Source of the DNA: Candidatus Daviesbacteria bacterium RIFCSPHIGHO2_02_FULL_39_12
Lineage (GTDB): Bacteria > Patescibacteriota > Microgenomatia > Daviesbacterales > UBA10151
DNA length: 5,010 bases
NCBI GenBank assembly: GCA_001777055.1
Contig: MFCX01000031.1
Span: 1-5,010, forward strand
Reading direction: 5' to 3'
The notes under the pieces: generated by a model
What the model saw: only the letters and a program-made list of their open reading frames with translations
Told to the model about the DNA's origin: nothing
Databases searched by the model: none
Part shown: in pieces, positions 1 to 4,963 of the stretch
Position numbering within the stretch: position 1 is the stretch's first letter
Layout: each line of letters begins with the position of its first letter
Position numbers and translations under genes: made by a program

Positions 1-231
1 ACAAAACAAGGATTTATGACTCTAACAAATGACCAAATTTTCCCTTACCAAATATGACATTTCGTTTTGCGGTCACTATATGTTATTTTCCAAACAATGA
101 TTACGATGCAAATATTAACTTATACTGAGACCACATCTTCCTAGGGCTATAGTAAGGCAAGGGATACACAGACGCAATCAGAAATTGCATGCTCTTCCAA
201 TGAGAGGTTGCTAAACATTATCATTAAGCCC

Positions 232-260
232 TTCAACTTATAAGTTGTTTCTGATATATT
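232..260 (+). promoter_or_regulatory. Probable thrS promoter with extended -10
   Basis: TGATATATT at 252-260 is an extended -10 (TGn followed by TATATT, one mismatch to TATAAT). Seventeen bases upstream, TTCAAC at 232-237 is a weak -35 (3 of 6 matches), which fits an extended -10 promoter. Transcription would start about seven bases after the -10, at or next to the A of the thrS ATG at 267. No Shine-Dalgarno lies in the 20 bases before that ATG, so the message may be leaderless. The motif and spacing are seen; promoter use is inferred. Confidence 0.5.
234..247. promoter_or_regulatory. 14-bp perfect palindrome, possible operator
   Basis: CAACTTATAAGTTG is an exact palindrome lying between the proposed -35 and -10 of thrS. 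This is the usual position of a dimeric repressor's operator. It has no loop, so it is more likely a protein site than an RNA hairpin. No regulator can be named. A palindrome this long is unlikely but not impossible by chance in AT-rich DNA. Confidence 0.35.
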
Positions 261-266
261 AAAGCT

Positions 267-1991
267 ATGGATGATAAAGAATATTTAAATAATCTAAGGC
301 ACTCTTGTGCCCATCTTTTGGCAGCATCCGTACTCGAACTTTGGCCGGGCACTTATAATGCTATTGGGCCTGCCATTGAAAATGGTTTTTATCAGGATTT
401 TGATTTTGGAGCTATGAAAATCACTGAAGAAGATTTGAGTGCAATAGAGCAGAAAATGCAACAAATCCTTGCAACTTGGGATACTTTACAAATCAGGGAA
501 GTTCCGGCTGAACAAGCGCGCAAGGATTTTGCCCACAATCCATATAAACTAGAACTGGTTGAGGAATTTACCAAAGAAGGCAAAACCATTACAGAAACTG
601 TTCAGGGAAAATTTTTGGACCTTTGTAAGGGTGGGCATCTTGAAAATCCTAAAGATATTAAACATTTCAAACTCTTATCCATAGCCGGAGCTTACTGGAG
701 AGGCTCTGAGAAAAACAAAATGCTGACTAGAATTTACGGAACTTGTTTTCCAACTCAAGAAGAATTGGATAAGTATTTGGAAATGCTGGAGGAAGCCAAA
801 AAGCGGGACCATAAAAAGCTTGGTCCGCAACTGGAATTATTTTTCTTCCATGAAACCTCGCCGGGCATGGCTTACTGGCTGCCAAAAGGAGTTATTTTAT
901 ACAATGAATTGATCAGCTTTTGGAGGGAAGAACATGCTAAACGAGGCTATCAGGAAATTGTTTCACCGATATTGAATAAAAAAGACTTATACATTACCTC
1001 AGGACATTTTGATCACTATTGGCAGGATATGTTTGTGGCAAATATGGGTCCAAATGAAGAATACGGCATGAAAGCCATGAATTGCCCAAATGCCATGGTC
1101 ATTTTCGGCTTTAAAACAAGATCCTATAAAGATCTTCCCTTAAGACTGTCTGATACAGACCCGCTTCACCGTTACGAATTATCAGGAGTATTAAACGGGC
1201 TTTTCAGAGTCCGGGAATTTAGACAGGATGATGCTCATATCTTTGTTTCCGAGTCCCAAATAGAAGATGAATATAAAAGACTTTTTGAGATTGTAGAAAA
1301 ATTTTATTCTATATTTAATCTGGAGTATTCTTTTAGGCTAGGTAAAAGGCCGGAAAAGTTTATGGGTGATCCAAAGGTCTGGGACAAAGCTGAGGAAATT
1401 TTGGAAAAGATTCTAAAGCAAAGCGGTAAAGATTACTTTGTGGCAGAAAAAGAAGGAGCTTTTTATGGACCAAAGATTGATATATTAATGAAAGATTCTT
1501 TAGGTAGAGAGTGGCAAATGGGCACTTTGCAATTGGATTTCCAGCAACCTGTCAGATTTGATTTGAAATACACTGATGCAGACGGACAAGTTAAAACGCC
1601 TATTGCAATTCATAGGGTAGTTTACGGATCTTTAGAAAGGTTTATTGGCATTTTAATCGAGCATTACGCCGGAGCTTTGCCGGTTTGGTTATCACCAATC
1701 CAGGTACAAATTATACCCATTGCCGATCGCCATCATAAATATGCACAAAATGTACTCGAACAATTAAAGAGTGCGGATATCAGAGTTAAGGTTGATTTAC
1801 GTGCCGAAAAAATGCAGGCAAAAATCAGGGATGCTCAATTGCAAAAAATCCCCTACATGATCATCGTAGGTGACAGAGAACAATCAGAAAATAAAGTAGC
1901 CCTCAGAACCAGGTCCGGAGAAGACTTAGGCGCAATCAAGCTGGATGAGTTTATTAAGAAGATTAAAACAACCATTGAATCTAAATTGTGA
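267..1991 (+). CDS. thrS: Threonine--tRNA ligase (ThrRS) lacking the TGS domain
   Basis: This class II synthetase charges tRNA-Thr in the cytoplasm. The 574 residues begin directly in the N2 editing domain, with HSCAH (H12, H16) and CKGGH (C120, H124). The catalytic core follows: motif 1 around 215-235, MNCP with zinc ligand C273, motif 2 FRVREFRQDDAHIF with H324, AIHR with H449, and motif 3 GSLERFIGILIEHYAG. An anticodon-binding domain fills about 475-574. The usual bacterial enzyme is near 640 residues; the missing part is the N-terminal TGS domain. An in-frame TGA at 252 rules out a longer start. Unusual residues include MNCPNAM where MNCPxH is common, RLSDTDP where an AE-x-G type sequence is common, and CKGGH for CxGPH. 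There is no Shine-Dalgarno, and no T-box leader is visible. infC follows 44 bases after the stop, a gene order widespread in bacteria. Confidence 0.97.
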   Translation: MDDKEYLNNLRHSCAHLLAASVLELWPGTYNAIGPAIENGFYQDFDFGAMKITEEDLSAIEQKMQQILATWDTLQIREVPAEQARKDFAHNPYKLELVEEFTKEGKTITETVQGKFLDLCKGGHLENPKDIKHFKLLSIAGAYWRGSEKNKMLTRIYGTCFPTQEELDKYLEMLEEAKKRDHKKLGPQLELFFFHETSPGMAYWLPKGVILYNELISFWREEHAKRGYQEIVSPILNKKDLYITSGHFDHYWQDMFVANMGPNEEYGMKAMNCPNAMVIFGFKTRSYKDLPLRLSDTDPLHRYELSGVLNGLFRVREFRQDDAHIFVSESQIEDEYKRLFEIVEKFYSIFNLEYSFRLGKRPEKFMGDPKVWDKAEEILEKILKQSGKDYFVAEKEGAFYGPKIDILMKDSLGREWQMGTLQLDFQQPVRFDLKYTDADGQVKTPIAIHRVVYGSLERFIGILIEHYAGALPVWLSPIQVQIIPIADRHHKYAQNVLEQLKSADIRVKVDLRAEKMQAKIRDAQLQKIPYMIIVGDREQSENKVALRTRSGEDLGAIKLDEFIKKIKTTIESKL

Positions 1992-2003
1992 GTATGCTAA
2001 AAT
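1975..2003 (+). promoter_or_regulatory. Probable infC promoter
   Basis: TTGAAT (1975-1980) and TAAAAT (1998-2003) are separated by exactly 17 bases, and TGC precedes the -10, giving an extended -10. The -35 lies in the last codons of thrS. Initiation near 2010 would give a leader of about 25 bases holding the strong Shine-Dalgarno at 2020-2026. infC and the ribosomal-protein genes could thus be transcribed separately from thrS. This is motif-based only. Confidence 0.5.
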
Positions 2004-2019
2004 TTTTGAAGAAAACTTT

Positions 2020-2026
2020 AAGGAGG
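2020..2026 (+). promoter_or_regulatory. Strong Shine-Dalgarno deciding the infC start
   Basis: AAGGAGG lies nine bases before the CTG at 2036 and 84 bases before the first in-frame ATG at 2111. It fixes the start upstream of that ATG. An in-frame TAG at 2030-2032 limits the start to TTA 2033 or CTG 2036, unless initiation were to occur inside conserved N-domain sequence. Confidence 0.85.
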
Positions 2027-2035
2027 TTTTAGTTA

Positions 2036-2608
2036 CTGGCTAAATTTTATCGTCTTAACGAGCATATTCAAGCTCCGACTTTACGGCTTATTGACTCCGA
2101 AGGGAAACAAATGGGGGTAATTCCCCGTCAGGAAGCCTTGAGTAAAGCCAAACAACTGGGACTAGATTTAATTGAAATTGCTGCCTCTGCCAATCCTCCT
2201 GTTGCCAGGCTGGCTAATTTCCAAAAGTTTAGATACGAGGAAAGTAAAAAGGATCGGGGGAATAAAAAAAGCTCAGAGGGGGGATTAAAAGAGTTATGGC
2301 TGTCTCCCAGAATAGCTGAACACGATCTAAAAGTCAGACTAAACCGGACAGAAGAGTTTTTAAAAGAAGGGCATAGGGTTAAATTAACAGTTAAGTTTAA
2401 AGGTAGGGAGATGGCTCATCAGGAATTAGGCCATAAAGTATTACAGGAAGCTTTAGCGCTATTGGGAGATAAAGCCGGAGTAGAAAGAGAACCTAAAATG
2501 GAAGGGAGAAAGTTGTCTGTAATTGTAGGAAAAACAAAAGGTGGAATTAAAGGACACGAAACTGTCATTCCCGCTCGCTTCGCGAAGCGAGCGAAGACGG
2601 GAATCTAA
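2036..2608 (+). CDS. infC: Translation initiation factor IF-3, CTG start
   Basis: IF3 binds the 30S subunit, prevents early 50S joining and rejects non-canonical start codons. Counting from CTG 2036, the product has 190 residues. The N-domain (about 5-75) shows RLNEHIQAPTLRLID, GVIPRQEAL, LDLIEIA, PPVARL and KFRYE. The C-domain (about 85-165) shows LKELWLSPRIAEHDL, FKGREMAHQELG and PKMEGRKL. The family signature is altered: PPVARLANFQKF stands where PPVCKxxDYGKF is usual. Between the TAG at 2030 and the ATG at 2111 there is no in-frame ATG, GTG or TTG, yet the conserved N-domain is encoded there, so CTG is the likely start. A start rare enough for IF3 itself to reject is the basis of infC autoregulation in E. 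coli, which uses AUU. The last 15 residues (176-190) and the stop come from a palindromic repeat. A start at 2111 would cut off the N-terminus. Confidence 0.93.
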   Translation: MAKFYRLNEHIQAPTLRLIDSEGKQMGVIPRQEALSKAKQLGLDLIEIAASANPPVARLANFQKFRYEESKKDRGNKKSSEGGLKELWLSPRIAEHDLKVRLNRTEEFLKEGHRVKLTVKFKGREMAHQELGHKVLQEALALLGDKAGVEREPKMEGRKLSVIVGKTKGGIKGHETVIPARFAKRAKTGI

Positions 2609-2657
2609 TTTCGAACGTGACTTAATTAATTGGATTCCGACATTCTTCGGGATGACA
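2563..2657. repeat. Bipartite double-hairpin repeat, copy 1
   Basis: The 95-bp element has near-inverted ends, TGTCATTCCC and GGGATGACA. Hairpin 1 (2567-2604) pairs ATTCCCG with CGGGAAT and contains a 22-bp perfect palindrome at 2572-2593. A 29-base spacer runs from CTAATT to TTAATTGG. Hairpin 2 (2634-2653) pairs ATTCCGA with TCGGGAT, including one G-T pair. The outer arms match the ATTCCC-n8-GGGAAT style of Neisseria dRS3 repeats, here with a longer centre. The element encodes the IF3 C-terminal tail and stop and ends 13 bases before the rpmI ATG. No T-run follows either hairpin, so a standard terminator is unlikely. Confidence 0.85.
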
Positions 2658-2670
2658 ACAGGAATTAACA

Positions 2671-2868
2671 ATGCCGAAGCAAAAAACTAAAAAAACTATA
2701 TTAAAAAGAATCAAGATTACCTCAAAAGGTAAGATTTTACGTAGGCATCAACTTGGTGCAGGCCATTTAAAAAGACACAAATCCAAAGGAGCTTTAGAAA
2801 GCCAGAAAAAAACCATGGAATATTTCAAAGGTGAATCAAAAAGATTTAAAAATATTATCGGAGACTAA
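2671..2868 (+). CDS. rpmI: 50S ribosomal protein L35 (bL35)
   Basis: A small basic 65-residue protein of the large ribosomal subunit. It starts MPKQKTKKTILKRIKIT and continues SKGKILRRHQLGAGHLKRHKSK, matching the L35 pattern of MPKxKT, a KRxKxTxxGKIxRRH core and a Lys/Arg-rich end. Length is as expected for the family. AGGA at 2660-2663 lies seven bases before the ATG, just beyond the end of repeat copy 1. The order infC-rpmI-rplT is the standard bacterial arrangement. The C-terminus (FKGESKRFKNIIGD) is less basic than the enterobacterial one. Confidence 0.95.
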   Translation: MPKQKTKKTILKRIKITSKGKILRRHQLGAGHLKRHKSKGALESQKKTMEYFKGESKRFKNIIGD

Positions 2869-2869
2869 A

Positions 2870-3013
2870 ATGGGCAGAGAAACCAGAAATTTTAAACAAA
2901 CAGGCAGAGCAAGAACAGGCAACTCGATTCCGAGAAACTATTCAGGGTATAATCGTGCCGGATATTGGGGAAAAATTATTAATGTATTTAAAAAAGGAGG
3001 GGGTAGAGTCTAG
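2870..3013 (+). CDS. Uncertain 47-residue ORF between rpmI and rplT
   Basis: I do not recognise this ORF. ATG 2870 follows the rpmI stop by one base and has GGAG at 2860-2863 six bases upstream, so initiation is credible. The product would be basic and rich in Gly, Arg and Asn (MGRETRNFKQTGRARTG..., ending FKKGGGRV). The +1 frame over the same DNA looks more protein-like: from GCA 2873 it reads AEKPEILNKQAEQEQ, later GIIVPDIGEKLLMYLKK, and runs to TAA at 3024-3026. It has no start codon of its own, but losing one G from ATGGGCA would join the ATG to it as MAEKPEILN. The locus may therefore be a small frameshifted gene covering 2870-3026, a sequence error, or just spacer. No such gene is standard between L35 and L20. 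Confidence 0.35.
   Translation: MGRETRNFKQTGRARTGNSIPRNYSGYNRAGYWGKIINVFKKGGGRV
2994..3000 (+). promoter_or_regulatory. Shine-Dalgarno separated from rplT by a palindrome
   Basis: AAGGAGG, followed by GGG, is an almost full-length Shine-Dalgarno, but no ATG, GTG or TTG follows at normal spacing. The next gene start is the rplT ATG at 3080, after a long palindrome. Nothing like a Shine-Dalgarno lies in the 20 bases directly before that ATG. It may be the original rplT site displaced by insertion and perhaps still used through folding. Confidence 0.5.
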
Positions 3014-3076
3014 TCGCGAGAGTTAAGAGTCTAGGCAAAACAACTCTAGACTCTTAACTCTCGACTCTAGTCACTA
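3004..3076. repeat. Long imperfect palindrome before rplT
   Basis: Positions 3017-3034 pair perfectly with 3046-3063 (18 bp) around an 11-base loop, 3035-3045. Below a 3x3 internal loop, CTAG 3010-3013 pairs with CTAG 3067-3070, and 3004-3006 can pair with 3074-3076. TCTAGTC occurs directly at 3009-3015 and 3066-3072, which could be a target duplication or part of the repeat. The sequence is built from GAGTCTAG units and is unrelated to the double-hairpin element. No T-run follows, so I do not call it a terminator. Confidence 0.85.
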
Positions 3077-3079
3077 ATT

Positions 3080-3427
3080 ATGGCACGCGTTAAAAGAGGC
3101 ATTGTTACCCATAGAAAACATAAAAAATTACATAAGTTAACCAAGGGCTACAGAGGCGGCAGAAGTAAACTTGTTAGAGAAGCAAAGTCTGCCCTGTTGC
3201 ACGCCGGAGAATATGCTTTTGCCGGCAGGAAACTTAGAAAAAGAGACATGAGACGGCTTTGGATTGTCCAGCTTGGCAATGCAGTCAGAGCAGAAGGCTT
3301 AAGCTATTCTAAATTCATAGCAGGACTTAAGACTAAAAATATTAATTTAGACAGAAAAATACTCGCTGATTTGGCAGTCAATCACAGGGATGACTTCAAA
3401 AAAATTGTCGCAGAAACAAGAGCTTAA
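3080..3427 (+). CDS. rplT: 50S ribosomal protein L20 (bL20)
   Basis: L20 binds 23S rRNA and is needed for early 50S assembly. In E. coli and B. subtilis it also represses its own operon by binding the mRNA. The 115 residues match the family throughout: MARVKRG start, HRKHKKLHKLTKGYRGGRSKL in the basic N-terminal extension, then LRKRDMRRLWIVQLGNAVR, LSYSKFIAGLK and DRKILADLAV in the globular domain. Length is typical. The ATG is set by the universal MARVKRG start. There is no adjacent Shine-Dalgarno; the nearest lies at 2994-3000 beyond a palindrome. Repeat copy 2 starts 10 bases after the stop. Confidence 0.97.
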   Translation: MARVKRGIVTHRKHKKLHKLTKGYRGGRSKLVREAKSALLHAGEYAFAGRKLRKRDMRRLWIVQLGNAVRAEGLSYSKFIAGLKTKNINLDRKILADLAVNHRDDFKKIVAETRA

Positions 3428-3437
3428 CTACTTAAAT

Positions 3438-3514
3438 TGTCATTCCCGCGCAGGCGGGAATCTAATTCCGACCAAGACTCCCTTAATTGGATCCCTGCAT
3501 CCGCAGGGATGACA
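3438..3514. repeat. Bipartite double-hairpin repeat, copy 2
   Basis: The 77-bp element has the same plan as copy 1: TGTCATTCCC end, hairpin 1 (3442-3461, ATTCCCGC with GCGGGAAT), a 29-base spacer (3462-3490, 22 of 29 bases the same as copy 1), hairpin 2 (3491-3510, ATCCCTGC with GCAGGGAT), and a GGGATGACA end. The 18-base difference in length lies entirely within hairpin 1. Hairpin 1 fits the dRS3 pattern ATTCCC-n8-GGGAAT exactly. Read as protein the element gives the SFPRRRES...WIPASAGMT string, a well-known artefact that can falsely extend the following gene. Confidence 0.9.
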
Positions 3515-3523
3515 AAGGAAAAT

Positions 3524-4243
3524 ATGAATGCTAAAAAAATAGTCCTTGCCGTAGGCGCCCACCCGGATGATATTGATATAGGATCTTCAGGTTCTGTTGC
3601 CAAATGGATTAAAGAAGGCGGGCAAGTTTATTATTTAGTTTTAACAGACGGCTCCAAAGGTTCAGAAGACCGTCATATTTCTCACCAGGATTTAACCAAA
3701 TTAAGACATGCCGAACAACAAAAGGCTGCGGATATTTTAGGAGTTAAAAAAGTATTCTTTTTAGACTTTGTAGATGGGGAATTAGAAAATAATCACGAGT
3801 TACGAAAAGAAATTGTCAGAATCATAAGGCAAGTTAAACCAACTACAGTTATCTGCTTTGATCCTACCTTTGTTTATGATGACAACCGCCAATTTATTAA
3901 TCATCCGGATCATAGAGTGGCAGGACAAGCGACATTGGATGCAGTTTTCCCTTTTGCCAGAAATGTTAGAACTTATCCGGATTTACTGGAACAAGGATTA
4001 GAACCTCATGTGGTGGAAGAAGTTTTACTGGTAAATTTTTCCAAAAATAATTTTTTTGTGGATATATCGCAAACTTTAGATTTAAAAATGAAAGTTATAG
4101 CCTGCCACACCAGTCAATTTATAGACATGAAAAAGTTTTTAGAAAGAATTAGATTTTTCAATCATGAAGCAGGTAAAAAAGTTAAACCTAAAGCAGAATA
4201 TGCCGAAAGCTATTTTAAAATAACCCTCCGCCGCCCAAGTTAA
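3524..4243 (+). CDS. PIG-L/LmbE family zinc-dependent deacetylase
   Basis: Members remove acetyl groups from N-acetylglucosamine-type sugars or conjugates, as in MshB, BshB and PIG-L; the substrate here cannot be told. The 239-residue product starts with a beta-strand and AHPDD (12-16). By analogy with MshB, H13, D16 and H130 bind zinc, D15 is the base, and H127 of HPDH assists catalysis. LTDGSKGSED (40-49), HTSQF (195-199) and AESYF (227-231) are also family-like. The usual Glu of HPDDxE is Asp here. No signal peptide or membrane segment is seen, so it is probably cytoplasmic. ATG 3524 is chosen because it follows AAAGGA and places the AHPDD motif at the normal position; the frame upstream is repeat DNA read from a TTG. 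It may be read through from rplT, since no terminator is obvious between them. Confidence 0.9.
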   Translation: MNAKKIVLAVGAHPDDIDIGSSGSVAKWIKEGGQVYYLVLTDGSKGSEDRHISHQDLTKLRHAEQQKAADILGVKKVFFLDFVDGELENNHELRKEIVRIIRQVKPTTVICFDPTFVYDDNRQFINHPDHRVAGQATLDAVFPFARNVRTYPDLLEQGLEPHVVEEVLLVNFSKNNFFVDISQTLDLKMKVIACHTSQFIDMKKFLERIRFFNHEAGKKVKPKAEYAESYFKITLRRPS

Positions 4244-4273
4244 TACCATTTAAAAAATGTAAAATATGTAATG

Positions 4274-4316
4274 CGAAATCTCAATTGTCCTAAGTTTACG
4301 TAGTCTAAACTGTCCA
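4274..4316 (+). repeat. Left imperfect terminal repeat of the IS remnant
   Basis: It begins CGAAATCT and contains two related blocks, AATTGTCCTAAGTTTA and TCTAAACTGTCC. Read inverted, it aligns with about 4918-4963, with gaps. The second block also resembles the outermost block of the right end: inverted 4299-4315 shares GACAGTTTAGA with 4948-4958. Repeated blocks at both ends suggest several transposase-binding sites per end. Confidence 0.55.
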
Positions 4317-4354
4317 GACTGAAGGAACAGTTTATATTTTTAAACCTTCAGTCT
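4316..4354. repeat. Hairpin at the 3' end of the transposase remnant
   Basis: AGACTGAAGG (4316-4325) pairs exactly with CCTTCAGTCT (4345-4354) around a 19-base AT-rich loop. It overlaps the TAA that ends the - strand transposase fragment at 4340-4342. No T-run follows the stem on either strand, so its role as a terminator is doubtful; it may be part of the IS end structure. Confidence 0.5.
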
Positions 4355-4666
4355 AAACTTGTAGATAATCTTATCCATAGCCTCAAGTGATACTTTATCT
4401 CCTTTTAGGTAGAGCCAAATCCTACAGCCTATATATCCTGCTGGGATTTTGTACCTGATCCCAAAAAGTGATATAGTTGAGTCTGTGTAGACATATCTTC
4501 TAACTGTAATTGTTAGAAGTTGCTGTAACTCCTGCTTGGGTTTTCTTTTCTCTGATGGTTGGTAAACCTGGGCAGGAGTTCTTTTATGCATACCCAGACC
4601 ATCTGATTTAAACTCCTCATTAAACTTAATCTGCCAGGCAAAGAATTTTTCATTCTTTTTTCTCCT
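4340..4666 (-). pseudogene. Transposase C-terminal fragment
   Basis: The frame is open from 4666 down to the TAA at 4340-4342, longer than the stretch starting at the internal ATG 4591. It reads KNEKFFAWQIKFNEEFK, then LGMHKRTPAQVYQPSEKRK, then YTDSTISLFGIRYKIPAGYIG. WQ...FNE, followed by a (K/R)TPAxVYxPSxxR motif and a short beta-rich tail, is the usual end of integrase-type transposases just after the DDE core. The core itself is absent. A TAA at 4667-4669 closes the frame upstream, so no joined protein can form with the N-terminal piece, which lies in another frame. Confidence 0.75.
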
Positions 4667-4892
4667 TTATTACCCCTAGGAGTTGTTTAGGGGTTAATTT
4701 GGAGTAGTTACTATGCCTGCCATCTTTTAAAGCACCTAAGCCACCTTTTGCAGCTTTATCTAAATACCTTGTGATGGTTTTGCTTGAACATCCAAGCAAA
4801 TGACAGGCTTCCTTTCTATCCAACTTACCTTTTACCAGCTTTTTAACAATCTCTTGTTTAAAAGACAAATCATGTCTTTGCATTTTTCTCAC
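4650..4892 (-). pseudogene. Transposase N-terminal helix-turn-helix fragment
   Basis: The fragment has 80 residues from a GTG at 4892 (76 if the ATG at 4883 is used; AGGGGG lies upstream). The sequence FKQEIVKKLVKGKLDRKEACHLLG, followed by CSSKTITRYLDKAAKGGLGAL, is a helix-turn-helix of the transposase DNA-binding type. It ends GVIKEKKE and a TGA at 4650-4652, just where the linker to the catalytic domain would continue. The C-terminal fragment begins within the next few bases in another frame, so the deletion junction lies at about 4650-4666. It could still be made as a short DNA-binding peptide. A stand-alone regulator is less likely given the matching C-terminal piece. Confidence 0.7.
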
Positions 4893-4917
4893 CCCCTAAG
4901 CTGGACAGTGAGAAAAG

Positions 4918-4963
4918 TTTAGGACATTTCAGACTTCGTTTTTAGAAGACAGTTTAGATTTCG
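4918..4963 (+). repeat. Right imperfect terminal repeat of the IS remnant
   Basis: It runs from about GTTTAGGACATTTCAGACT to GACAGTTTAGATTTCG. The last eight bases are an exact inverse of the left end, and the rest aligns with mismatches and gaps. A further GGACAGT lies inward at 4904-4910, just before the transposase fragment start. Confidence 0.55.

Larger units (their letters stand above)
4272..4963 (-). mobile_element. Internally deleted insertion sequence remnant
   Basis: The segment is about 690 bp and is bounded by imperfect inverted ends, CGAAATCT at 4274 and AGATTTCG ending at 4963. TGTAA flanks it directly at 4267-4271 and 4964-4968, a possible target duplication. Inside, on the - strand, are the first and last parts of one transposase with the catalytic middle missing. 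An intact element of this type would be expected at well over 1 kb. The family resembles integrase-fold elements such as IS481 or ISNCY groups, but the missing core prevents a firm call. It cannot encode its own transposase; it might be moved in trans if the ends are intact. Confidence 0.75.

Noticed and set aside
150..225. tRNA-like sequence on the - strand: CTC...TTGGAAGAGC D-arm look-alike and a GCAA-TTTCTGA-TTGC anticodon-arm look-alike
   Set aside because: No T-arm (GGTTCRA) and no matching acceptor stem can be found downstream, so it is at best a relic and probably chance.
1..231. Leader riboswitch or T-box upstream of thrS
   Set aside because: No T-box sequence, no terminator hairpin with a T-run and no other recognisable leader; I see nothing firm here.
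392..589. - strand ORF inside thrS
   Set aside because: Shadow of the thrS coding frame, Ser-rich with no domain.
2111..2113. ATG 2111 as the infC start
   Set aside because: It would remove about 25 conserved IF3 N-domain residues and lies far from the Shine-Dalgarno.
2459..2671. - strand ORF across the infC end and repeat
   Set aside because: It is antisense to infC and the palindromic repeat, with no recognisable protein features.
3442..3461. Hairpin after rplT as a rho-independent terminator
   Set aside because: No T-run follows the GC stem; it is part of the repeated element.
3437..3523. N-terminal extension of the deacetylase (SFPRRRES...WIPASAGMT)
   Set aside because: It is repeat copy 2 read in frame from a TTG; the family start motif begins right after ATG 3524.
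4655..4664. A-rich run in the transposase as a programmed frameshift site
   Set aside because: The shift needed is +1 rather than the usual -1, and the whole catalytic domain is missing, so deletion explains it better.
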